Shown here: in pieces, positions 1 through 5,197 of the stretch | How positions within the stretch are numbered: the first letter of the stretch is position 1 | How the letters are laid out: each line of letters starts with the position of its first letter | Source: Prevotella sp. | Lineage (GTDB): Bacteria > Bacteroidota > Bacteroidia > Bacteroidales > Bacteroidaceae | Direction of reading: 5' to 3' | Length of the DNA stretch: 8,213 nucleotides | Assembly: GCA_021636625.1 (NCBI GenBank) | Contig: JAJWLX010000099.1 | Location: 1 to 8,213 of the forward strand | Notes under the pieces: generated by a model | The model's database searches: none | Seen by the model: the letters and a program-made list of their open reading frames with translations, nothing else | What the model was told of the DNA's origin: nothing | Position numbers and translations under genes: made by a program

Positions 1-51
1 GCGACAAAGTTACATCATCTTTCTCAAATCACCAAATCCGTTTTTGGACGC

Positions 52-1026
52 TTACCTCAAAGACTGAATATAATCAACAACATTATTTCCTGAAGACGTA
101 ATTTCATCCACAGCAAAATCTTTATTTCTTATATAGCGTTCAAAACCAAACCTTATCGGCTCGATATAACTGGATTTTTGGAAATCCGCACGAATCAATT
201 GGTCTATAAAAAACATGAGTTTATTTATAGCGAAAAGATTCAGATTTCCACATAAAAGAGAAAAATCTTTTGTATTTGGCTTGTAAGTGTCAATTAGTAC
301 TTTTGCTAATGAATTTTGTTGCAAGCCTTTCAAATATTTATATATATCCTCTTCCTGAAAAGAAGCATAATTGATAAGTTCTTCTAAATCTGAAGATTTA
401 ATTGTATCCAAGTTACTTAATCTGAATAGCTTTGAAAGAAGAAATCTACGCCCTGTTGGAATTTTTGAAATCATATCTGGCAATAATCCCTTAGTCTTAT
501 ATTTCCATTTTACTGGGCTTGTATTTAGTTTTATGCCATCTATGAATATTTCTACATATCCTGTCCTTTGTTTTGAGGATAAAGATATAACATGATTGTC
601 TAAATGAAATGTTAATTCTTGAAGGAATGTGCCTTTACTATCTCCATCAACCACCATTTCCAACAAACAAGACATTGAATCTTTTAAGAAAGGGATATTT
701 TTTTCTTCATATATAAAGCATTCTTCACATCCTGTATCAGGACAATTATTCTTTGGCAATTCTAACTCTATTAAGAATTTCAGTTTACCGTCACCACTAG
801 GATGACGACTTAAAACATTAGAAAAACTTCCAAAATCATATGTCTCGTCATACCACATAAAAGGACCTCTGAGTTCATGCAAAATTGATTGCTTAAACAA
901 AGGAAATAAACGCAGAATAGAACTTTTACCAGAAGAATTCTTACCCAAAAACAAATTGACATTATTGAATTCAATTTTTCCAGAATCTTGAAAACTTCTA
1001 AAGTTCTTTACTTGTATTGATTTCAT
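52..1026 (-). CDS. AAA/ABC-type ATPase, N-terminal half only (truncated)
   Basis: The protein starts with a RecF/OLD/SMC-like ATPase head. The opening KNFRSFQDSG strand is followed by Walker A GKNSSGKSS at residues 28-36. The segment near 287-324 (YIEPIRFGFERYIRN, then GNNVVDYIQSL) resembles the region that, in AAA family ATPases of the DUF3696/OLD-like kind, precedes the C-terminal half carrying the ABC signature, Walker B and the H-loop. None of those are present. The frame stops after 324 residues, whereas I recall relatives of roughly 500-600, and the 51 bases beyond the stop show no open continuation in any frame. Cysteines 95, 100 and 103 form a C-x4-C-x2-C cluster that could bind metal. 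The ATG start fits the conserved N-terminus. A repeat shared with the upstream region of the Detocs-like operon lies about 33 bases upstream. Such ATPases often belong to defence systems or transposon functions. The system cannot be named because a partner gene, if any, would lie beyond the window. As it stands it is probably not a working ATPase. Confidence 0.75.
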   Translation of the reverse strand: MKSIQVKNFRSFQDSGKIEFNNVNLFLGKNSSGKSSILRLFPLFKQSILHELRGPFMWYDETYDFGSFSNVLSRHPSGDGKLKFLIELELPKNNCPDTGCEECFIYEEKNIPFLKDSMSCLLEMVVDGDSKGTFLQELTFHLDNHVISLSSKQRTGYVEIFIDGIKLNTSPVKWKYKTKGLLPDMISKIPTGRRFLLSKLFRLSNLDTIKSSDLEELINYASFQEEDIYKYLKGLQQNSLAKVLIDTYKPNTKDFSLLCGNLNLFAINKLMFFIDQLIRADFQKSSYIEPIRFGFERYIRNKDFAVDEITSSGNNVVDYIQSLR

Positions 1027-1058
1027 AACTCAATATTTATGAATGTTTGTACTCAAAT

Positions 1059-1088
1059 TGTAAATCACCGTTAGAACGTAACTACTGA
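1059..1088 (-). repeat. Degenerate third copy of the 30-bp repeat
   Basis: Aligned without gaps to 1182-1211, this segment matches at 21 of 30 positions (21 of 27 over the inner part), including ATCACC, TTA and CGTA blocks. On the minus strand it runs into TACAATTTG, close to a Bacteroidota -7 box (TAnnTTTG) but with one extra spacer base, about 27 bases before the ATPase start. It may therefore be part of that gene's promoter. The homology is seen in the sequence; the promoter role is inference. Confidence 0.5.
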
Positions 1089-1100
1089 TTTTCAGCAGTT
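1080..1100 (-). repeat. Inverted repeat beside the third repeat copy
   Basis: On the minus strand this reads as a 9-bp stem, AACTGCTGA and TCAGTAGTT, with an AAA loop. One pair is a G-U wobble that becomes a mismatch in plus-strand RNA, so the structure favours minus-strand transcription. No U-run follows it, so it is not a good terminator. It overlaps the edge of the degenerate repeat copy, in the same relative place as the palindrome at 1206-1220. Confidence 0.45.
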
Positions 1101-1181
1101 AGCACATCCAACATTTTTCAAAATAAGCATATTATTAATTGGTATTGCCAAAGCTACCATTTAGGCAGCCTTGACATTCTC

Positions 1182-1211
1182 CGTATATCACCATTACAGC
1201 GTACCCACTAT
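1182..1211 (-). repeat. 30-bp direct repeat, left copy
   Basis: The segment matches 8158-8187 at 29 of 30 bases in the same orientation; the shared core is GTATATCACCATTACAGCGT on the plus strand. It lies between the 3' end of the unrecognised gene at 1244 and the ATPase gene at 1026. The partner copy lies directly upstream of the Detocs-like operon, so the two copies bracket about 7 kb containing every other gene of the window. Possible roles are a recombination or cassette boundary, or a shared promoter/leader; the sequence alone does not decide. Confidence 0.75.
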
Positions 1212-1220
1212 ATTATAGTG
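1206..1220. repeat. 15-bp near-perfect palindrome
   Basis: CACTATATTATAGTG consists of two perfect 7-base arms around one central base. It overlaps the end of the left 30-bp repeat copy. It could be an operator for a dimeric DNA-binding protein or part of a recombination site. It is too short in stem and too AT-rich to be a convincing terminator, and no T-run follows. Confidence 0.5.
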
Positions 1221-1243
1221 TCAGAAACATTCCTCCATACAAG

Positions 1244-1702
1244 CTAAAGGAACTTTTGCTCTTCTATCACCAGTTTGTTCAATACCGGTAAGAGTCTTTC
1301 TATCTTGCGACACTTCACCTTATTATAATAGAAGTCTATATCGTCGAGGAGGTCGTAAGCCTGGTCTTCGGACATATCACCGCCATAACCACCAGCAACA
1401 ATCGTAATGGCGGCTAGCTTGCGAGCATCTAAATGGATATGGAAATCGTACGTGTTTCGAAGCAGCATAGGAAGGAAATTGTATAAGATGTTGCAATAGT
1501 GCAACAGGTCTTTGAAGTCTTCTGATTCTGTCAAGTAGGCTTCAAGCATCTCTTCCTGATATTGGCGGAGAAGCAATAAGTACTTTTCCTTTCCTACCTT
1601 ACCTTTTATGTTTTGGGTCATCACCCAGAACAGGGCATGGGAGAGGACTATTTTATCTTCGGAAGGGTGGTAATAGAAGAGGTCGTCTTCAGGGCTATTC
1701 AA
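1244..1702 (-). CDS. Unrecognised acidic helical protein, probably N-terminally frameshifted
   Basis: I do not recognise this family. The open frame of 152 residues begins at a TTG codon. It is rich in Leu, Asp, Glu and Tyr and looks mostly helical and cytosolic, without signal peptide or membrane segments; HIHLDARKLAAI and GGYGGDMSEDQAYDLL stand out. The TTG start is doubtful. The same frame stays open upstream to about 1750 without an ATG, and its upstream residues (KGNVSKLDEHWAKL) read naturally onto a short out-of-frame ORF that starts with ATG at 1768-1770. Adding one base at the GG pair (plus-strand CC at 1737-1738) would give a continuous protein of about 175 residues starting MNKEDRNSFRKGNV. 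The gene follows rfbC and a tiny ORF in the same direction and may share their transcript. Function is unknown. Confidence 0.6.
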   Translation of the reverse strand: MNSPEDDLFYYHPSEDKIVLSHALFWVMTQNIKGKVGKEKYLLLLRQYQEEMLEAYLTESEDFKDLLHYCNILYNFLPMLLRNTYDFHIHLDARKLAAITIVAGGYGGDMSEDQAYDLLDDIDFYYNKVKCRKIERLLPVLNKLVIEEQKFL

Positions 1703-1719
1703 CTTAGCCCAATGTTCAT

Positions 1720-1770
1720 CTAATTTACTAACATTTCCTTTCGAAAAGAATTTCTATCTTCTTTATTCAT
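1720..1770 (-). pseudogene. Out-of-frame N-terminal piece of the 1244-1702 gene
   Basis: This 16-residue ORF starts at ATG (1768-1770) with MNKEDRNSFRK and then leaves the frame of the downstream gene, ending after EMLVN. Its ATG overlaps the end of the read-through frame of the tiny ORF upstream, a common arrangement for coupled genes. It is best read as the true start of the unrecognised gene, separated by a one-base loss at GG (1737-1738). A one-base sequence error would explain it equally well. Confidence 0.45.
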
Positions 1771-1819
1771 TATAGTATATTGTTTCTTTTGGCACGCAGA
1801 GTATAAATGTCTTAAAGCC

Positions 1820-1867
1820 TTACGGGAGCATCGAGAGCATTCGCTCTAAAAATTCTTTATCTGCCAT
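1820..1867 (-). CDS. Tiny ORF after rfbC (15 residues, possible nonsense remnant)
   Basis: An ATG six bases after the rfbC stop opens MADKEFLERMLSMLP and then meets TAA. Past that TAA the same frame continues for 18 more codons (GFKTFILCVPKETIYYNE) and ends at 1763-1765, overlapping the ATG at 1770 by eight bases. The neat fit between rfbC and the next start suggests a former small protein of about 34 residues with a nonsense mutation, or a short coupling peptide. There is no homology argument, so confidence is low. Confidence 0.25.
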   Translation of the reverse strand: MADKEFLERMLSMLP

Positions 1868-1873
1868 AAGACC

Positions 1874-2461
1874 CTATTTGTATAAATCTACATTGATATC
1901 GAATGGAGAATCAAAGTTCTTCAGCATTGCATGCTTTGTATCTTTTTCGGAGAGATTGGCATGCTCTGTTGGGATTTTCCAATCAATACCAAGGCTATCA
2001 TCGAGGATGCTGATGCCACCATCTGCCTCTGGATGATAGAAGTTATCACACTTGTATTGGAAGACTGCTGTTTCTGAGAGAACTGCAAAACCATGGGCAA
2101 AGCCCTTCGGGATGAAGAACTGGCGATGATTGTCTTCTGTCAGCTCTACTGCCACATGCTTGCCATAGGTTGGTGAACCTTTGCGAATATCCACGGCTAC
2201 ATCGAGTACTCTGCCTTTTACGCAGCGTACCAACTTACTCTGGGTATAAGGTGGACGCTGGAAGTGCAAGCCTCGCATTACGCCATAACTGCTCATAGAC
2301 TCGTTGTCCTGGCAGAAGTGAACACTGTGTCCCAGAATTGGGGCAATCTTTTCTTCAAACTCTCGCTCGCTGAAGCTCTCGAAGAAGTAGCCACGAGAGT
2401 CGCGGAAGAGGCGTGGCTCTATTATGAGAACGCCATCAATATTTGTTTTTACTATATTCAT
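1874..2461 (-). CDS. rfbC: dTDP-4-dehydrorhamnose 3,5-epimerase (RmlC/RfbC)
   Basis: This cytosolic cupin-fold enzyme epimerises C3 and C5 of dTDP-4-dehydro-6-deoxyglucose, the third step from glucose-1-phosphate to dTDP-L-rhamnose, used for O-antigen or capsule. The 195 residues match the usual full length. Visible family marks are PRLFRDSRGYFFESF (16-30), QDNESMSSYGVMRGLHFQ (51-68) with the expected catalytic base His66 and substrate-contacting Arg63, VRCVKGRVLDVAVDIRKGSPTYG (78-100), FFIPKGFAHGFAVLSE (115-130), and FQYKCDNFYHPEADGG with Tyr136, the expected acid region. SEKD near 171-174 probably holds the Asp that partners His66. The ATG at 2459-2461 gives the conserved N-terminus. rfbA, rfbB and rfbD are absent here, so it stands alone among accessory genes. 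It is either a stray second copy or the edge of a sugar cluster. It appears intact. No clear promoter box is visible upstream. Confidence 0.95.
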   Translation of the reverse strand: MNIVKTNIDGVLIIEPRLFRDSRGYFFESFSEREFEEKIAPILGHSVHFCQDNESMSSYGVMRGLHFQRPPYTQSKLVRCVKGRVLDVAVDIRKGSPTYGKHVAVELTEDNHRQFFIPKGFAHGFAVLSETAVFQYKCDNFYHPEADGGISILDDSLGIDWKIPTEHANLSEKDTKHAMLKNFDSPFDINVDLYK

Positions 2462-2475
2462 TGGTTTATCTTTTG

Positions 2476-2618
2476 TTCTTTAAAAAAAGAATTTCTAAAA
2501 TCATCCCAGCCTTCTTTAGCATTAAAGAAGGAGTTTTTTCGAAAATCACCCCGTCCCTCTTTACCCTTAAAGAGGGCTCCACCTCTCACCCCGACCCTCT
2601 CACCCTCAGGGGAGAGGG
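2476..2618. repeat. Series of four related tandem palindromes (REP-like)
   Basis: Four hairpins follow each other at 37-45 base spacing. They are TTCTTT/AAAGAA (2476-2491), CCTTCTTTA/TAAAGAAGG with a GCAT loop (2510-2531), CCCTCTTTA/TAAAGAGGG with a CCCT loop (2555-2576), and CCCTCTC plus CCC paired with GGG plus GAGAGGG around a TCA loop with one bulged A (2595-2618). The last three are preceded by related leaders (TCATCCCAG, TCACCCCGT, TCACCCCGA), so they look like diverged copies of one unit. Arm differences are matched on the other arm, which keeps the pairing. They resemble extragenic repetitive palindromes. The first also lies just upstream of rfbC. Confidence 0.65.
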
Positions 2619-2882
2619 AGGAAACCGCCCTACTCGGTGCTCGGAACCGCTGCGCTCTAAGGTTGGCGGACCATCAAAGGTCTTCGCCAGATTGTGCGGG
2701 ATGGGACCGCCTGGGGAAAGAGAGTTTACAATTTTTAATTTACAATTAATAGTTTATAGGTTGCTGATTATGGCGCATGGGGACGGCTTGCTGGGTGGGA
2801 CTATCATTTTTGTTCCCCACCGCAGTATCGCTCTGCGCTCGTCGCCACTCGAATGGGGGATATTTTTTAAATATTCTGCCTT
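2619..2882. other. Gene-free stretch, GC-rich then AT-rich
   Basis: I see no convincing gene. The left part is GC-rich and has a small imperfect hairpin near 2664-2687 (GGCG, GACC paired with GGTC, CGCC, with a TT bulge). The AT-rich block at 2725-2747 holds two copies of TTTACAATT with a 14-base period. CTGCGCTC occurs in both halves. Plus-strand open frames crossing this stretch have no credible protein content. Confidence 0.4.
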
Positions 2883-3023
2883 TTACAGGCGCGAAATAAA
2901 ATCATCTGCTGTATGTTCTGTTACAATATCGACAGAAAACCAACGCTTGCCTAAATCTTTTAGAGATGCACCAAAATGATAAACGATATCGTCTATAATA
3001 AGCCAACGATCATGCGAATGCTT
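2883..3023 (-). pseudogene. C-terminal remnant of an ORF6N/phospholipase-D-like protein
   Basis: Read in a different frame from the ORF6N gene, this segment gives KHSHDRWLIIDDIVYHFGAS, then LKDLGKRWFSVDIVTEHTAD, and ends at 2883-2885. From memory, HDRFLIID...Y.IGASLKDLGKKWFAF is the tail of long ORF6N proteins in Bacteroidota. There the H-x-K/R-x4-D pattern is the phospholipase-D-type signature; here it is H-D-R-W-L-I-I-D. It begins exactly where the ORF6N frame runs out, so the two pieces look like the ends of one gene whose middle (perhaps 130-150 residues) was deleted with a frame change. No start codon of its own is visible, and it is very unlikely to be translated alone. Confidence 0.65.
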
Positions 3024-3409
3024 GTCTCAATAGCACGGTCACTTTTCAATACGGATGACAATTGGCTTACACCTTGTTCAGTAAAAGCAAAAGGAGGACG
3101 TCTGACTCCCATCTTTATAGCCTGAATTTCATCTTCACTCATATAATTGGAGGTCACAAATTGTGACTTCCAATTATTCCATTCCTCTTCTGTCAAACGA
3201 AACATATAATAATCAGGAAAGCGCTTCATGTTACGCTTTACTGCCTGATTAAGAACTTTTGTCTCAACTTGGTAGAGCTGGGCGAGGTCACGATCAAGCA
3301 TCACCTGCACGCCACGAATAGAATATATTCTCCTTTGAATTTCATTTTGAGAAGGCAAAAGTACTGATTGCCCTGACAATATTGTTAAGTTGTTATTATC
3401 TTTAGACAT
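2993..3409 (-). CDS. ORF6N-domain DNA-binding protein, C-terminally truncated
   Basis: The ORF6N domain spans roughly residues 22-130. It is visible as IYSIRGVQVMLDRDLAQLYQ, VETKVLNQAVKRNMKRFPDY, MFRLTEEEW, SQFVTSNYMS, and PFAFTEQGVSQLSSVLKSDR followed by AIETSIRMI. The domain is found in phage antirepressor-like proteins and in many Bacteroidota chromosomal proteins, and is thought to bind DNA. After IRMI the frame gives only VGLL and stops at 138 residues. Full-length relatives carry a linker and a phospholipase-D-like C-terminal part, whose final piece lies out of frame at 2883-3023. The ATG at 3407-3409 sits 33 bases after a good TATCTTTG promoter box, so the gene is probably transcribed on its own. 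The domain could fold alone, but the full function is probably lost. Confidence 0.8.
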   Translation of the reverse strand: MSKDNNNLTILSGQSVLLPSQNEIQRRIYSIRGVQVMLDRDLAQLYQVETKVLNQAVKRNMKRFPDYYMFRLTEEEWNNWKSQFVTSNYMSEDEIQAIKMGVRRPPFAFTEQGVSQLSSVLKSDRAIETSIRMIVGLL

Positions 3410-3441
3410 ATGCTATTATTCTACTTTATTTTTATAGAAAG

Positions 3442-3468
3442 CAAAGATACAACTTTATTCCGGAACAA
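3442..3468 (-). promoter_or_regulatory. Probable Bacteroidota-type promoter of the ORF6N gene
   Basis: On the minus strand TATCTTTG (3442-3449) fits the Bacteroidota -7 consensus TAnnTTTG exactly. A TTG at 3466-3468, 16 bases further upstream, may serve as a weak -33 element. The box ends 33 bases before the ATG, a reasonable leader length. It lies downstream of the terminator-like hairpins of the preceding operon, which is consistent with independent transcription. Confidence 0.55.
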
Positions 3469-3469
3469 C

Positions 3470-3524
3470 CAAGAGATTTTGAAAAAATCTTGCGTAGAAG
3501 AAAGGAAATTACATGCTTTCCTTT
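3470..3524 (-). terminator. Terminator-like hairpins at the end of the dtc operon
   Basis: Two hairpins lie in tandem. The first has a perfect 8-bp stem, AAAGGAAA with TTTCCTTT, at 3501-3508 and 3517-3524; it overlaps the stop codon of the operon's last gene and is followed on the minus strand by a pyrimidine-rich CTTCT. The second has AGATTTT with AAAATCT (3474-3490) around a 3-base loop, extended by flanking CAAG/TTG. Both are AT-rich and lack a long U-run, so this is a moderate terminator call. Confidence 0.4.
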
Positions 3525-3770
3525 ATCAATTTATATAAAAACATGGCGCTAGCATAACTTGCTAGCTTATGGTAGGCATTGCCCTTGCCTGGCTTGCCAT
3601 AATCTGCGACTCCCTTTACCCACAAACATTCTACATCCATTGCCTGACAAGCAGCGTAAAGTCCAAAACCTTCCATATCAAGTGCCATCAGATTTCTGTC
3701 CATCTCATTGATGTCATCTACTATTTCAGAAGAAGCAACGACAAAGGGACCACAAACGGTAGGGGGCAAC
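3509..3770 (-). pseudogene. dtcC: Catalytic C-terminal part of DtcC nucleosidase, out of frame
   Basis: This is the missing end of the effector, shifted by one base from the upstream part: PTVCGPFVVASSEIVDDINE, then NLMALDMEGFGLYAACQA and WVKGVADYGKPGKG to the end at KLIKESM. In nucleoside phosphorylases and MTA/SAH nucleosidases the MEG segment binds the ribose, and the Asp after the last strand (here in GVADYG) is the catalytic residue near the purine base. This piece is therefore needed for any glycosidic cleavage. The frame is open only from a TTG-like codon inside the junction and has no start signal, so it is not a separate gene. With one plus-strand G removed from 3762-3766, the full gene reads through from 4748 to 3509 as about 412 residues. 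Confidence 0.75.
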
Positions 3771-4748
3771 AACGGCTTTTACATTTTCTCCATCCTCCAA
3801 AAGATTCATATCTTTCAACTGTAAGTTGATATCTGATATGTAACCTCTGTCGGAAGAGATTTCTTCTGCAGCATACTGTAGACGATGGGATACACTTATC
3901 TGATGGATTTCACGAAGAAAACGAACCGTTCCTGTAGGCTCATCCAGCATCTTACCCCTAGAATAATCCTGCACAGACTTGGCTATAACAATATCGCCAA
4001 AATTGAGTTTACATTCTTTTAAACCAGCAGAAAAACCGGTCATAAAAATCGTCTTCGGCGTAAAGATCTTGCAGACAGCTGTTGTGTAAATAGATGTCTG
4101 TACCATTCCGGGATTTCCAACACATACAGCACAAACGGAATATTCCTGTCCTATACCTGATGTTGCAATTCTACAAGTATGATAAGGTAGTGGGAATGTA
4201 CTGTCTTGACACTTTTTCCATCTGTCCTTACCAAAAACATCTAAAAGAGCATTGTACTCGTCTCGCAAAGCACATACGATAGCCAGGTCGTAATGAGACT
4301 TCTGACTTACGGAAGTTTCTACTTGCTGAATATGCCTCTGAAGATGGAAGACCTTGGCTCGTATCTTTGATTTCCAGTCGTTGGAATTATTCTTGTACTG
4401 TACGAGAGTCCACAACTTATCTTCAAATCTCAGTTTCAGTTCCTCAAACTTATCATCATGAGACGTTTCACCTACAATCTGGCTCGGTATGTAAATATTA
4501 GGATTGGTATAAATATCCTCGATAAATTTTGGCGAGTCGTCTTCGTTGGGTTCCAAATCTGCCCTAGCAGGAAGTACCATATCAAGGAGGAGCAAATCAT
4601 AGATTTTTTCTTGCAGCAACAAACGGCCATCAAAGATATTCTTTGCTATATCTATCGCCTCTTCCGGTATATTACACTCATCCACCAAAAGAGACTTCAT
4701 TGCTGAAATTTTCTCCTCTTGGTCTTCCATTATCAATATGCTAATCAT
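3726..4748 (-). CDS. dtcC: Detocs effector DtcC: receiver plus nucleosidase (ATP-cleaving) domain, frameshifted
   Basis: Residues 1-145 form a receiver domain. MISILIMED carries the acidic pair (Glu8, Asp9), DLLLLDMVLP carries the probable phosphoacceptor Asp56, and DWKSKI lies near the end. Residues about 152-330 begin a phosphorylase-superfamily domain (PNP/MTAN-like): DLAIVCALRDEYNALLDVF, RIATSGIGQ, IFMTGFSAGL and FGDIVIAKSVQDYSRG. In the known Detocs system the phosphorylated receiver activates this domain to cleave ATP into adenine and ribose-triphosphate, stopping phage growth. The start at ATG 4746-4748 overlaps the dtcB stop as ATGA; the frame is open further upstream, but that would run into dtcB. 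After VVAP the frame changes at a C5 run (minus strand) and ends with junk RLWSLCRCFF, losing the catalytic Asp. The gene as given is inactive unless corrected by slippage or re-sequencing. Confidence 0.8.
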   Translation of the reverse strand: MISILIMEDQEEKISAMKSLLVDECNIPEEAIDIAKNIFDGRLLLQEKIYDLLLLDMVLPARADLEPNEDDSPKFIEDIYTNPNIYIPSQIVGETSHDDKFEELKLRFEDKLWTLVQYKNNSNDWKSKIRAKVFHLQRHIQQVETSVSQKSHYDLAIVCALRDEYNALLDVFGKDRWKKCQDSTFPLPYHTCRIATSGIGQEYSVCAVCVGNPGMVQTSIYTTAVCKIFTPKTIFMTGFSAGLKECKLNFGDIVIAKSVQDYSRGKMLDEPTGTVRFLREIHQISVSHRLQYAAEEISSDRGYISDINLQLKDMNLLEDGENVKAVVAPYRLWSLCRCFF

Positions 4749-5197
4749 AATAAATGTAAGATTTGCTGTTTTAACTTTTCTTTCCAATCATTCTTCTGAA
4801 AGGAGAAAAAAACATAATCACTGTAGTTGTCTGGGTATTCCTCTTTCAGGTCATTTACAAAGGTGAGAAGTTTTTTTCCTTCATGACTTCCATACATCGT
4901 TACGATGATTACTTTCGTGCCGATGTCACGCAGATACATACCATTGAGGATTTTCCTTCCTGCCACAGGTTCCGGTTCGCCACCACTTTCTTCCTTTGAA
5001 CGGTCAAATGTATGCATCGACATATCCAGGAGTATCACGAAATAGTCTTTATGATGCTCATAGATTTCCTTCTGTGAAGAATTATAAGATTCTCGGCGCA
5101 CGACCTCTATGCCAGGAAAAGCCTCTTTCAGATAGGCGATGATGGCATTTGCCTTCTCCTCCATATCTTCCACCAATAATATTTTCTTATTATCCAT
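4745..5197 (-). CDS. dtcB: Detocs stand-alone receiver protein DtcB
   Basis: This 150-residue protein is a single receiver domain without an output domain. KKILLVEDMEEKANA gives strand 1 and the acidic residues (Glu10, Asp11). YFVILLDMSMH holds the probable phosphoacceptor Asp58. VIIVTMYGSHEG holds the conserved Thr100, and VFFSFQKNDWKEK holds the lysine region (Lys135). It is longer than a typical 120-residue receiver because of an acidic insert after the phosphorylation site (DRSKEESGGEPEP). In Detocs, DtcB is reported to take phosphate from the kinase and so act as a buffer against accidental effector activation. Its start overlaps the dtcA stop by eight bases and its stop overlaps the dtcC start by four, which suggests translational coupling. 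It appears intact. A general CheY-like role would be the alternative without this context. Confidence 0.85.
   Translation of the reverse strand: MDNKKILLVEDMEEKANAIIAYLKEAFPGIEVVRRESYNSSQKEIYEHHKDYFVILLDMSMHTFDRSKEESGGEPEPVAGRKILNGMYLRDIGTKVIIVTMYGSHEGKKLLTFVNDLKEEYPDNYSDYVFFSFQKNDWKEKLKQQILHLL

Noticed and set aside
1059..1211. CRISPR array made of the 30-bp repeats
   Set aside because: The three copies are too far apart and unequal in spacing and similarity, no spacer-sized units are present, and no cas gene is nearby.
2510..2539. Hairpin followed by TTTTTT as a plus-strand intrinsic terminator
   Set aside because: The shape fits, but no plus-strand gene precedes it, and it is one of several related palindromes, so a repeat element explains it better.
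2264..2979. Plus-strand open frames of 161 and 178 codons across the rfbC start and the palindrome region
   Set aside because: They run over the antisense of rfbC and through repeats, show no domain-like composition, and overlap each other in different frames.
3509..3772. The 87-residue frame as an independent phosphorylase gene
   Set aside because: It begins only at a TTG inside the frameshift junction, has no start signals, and corresponds exactly to the missing end of dtcC.
4746..4787. Start of dtcC at 4787 with 13 extra residues
   Set aside because: The first codons read through dtcB coding sequence. The ATG at 4746-4748 gives a standard receiver N-terminus and an ATGA overlap.
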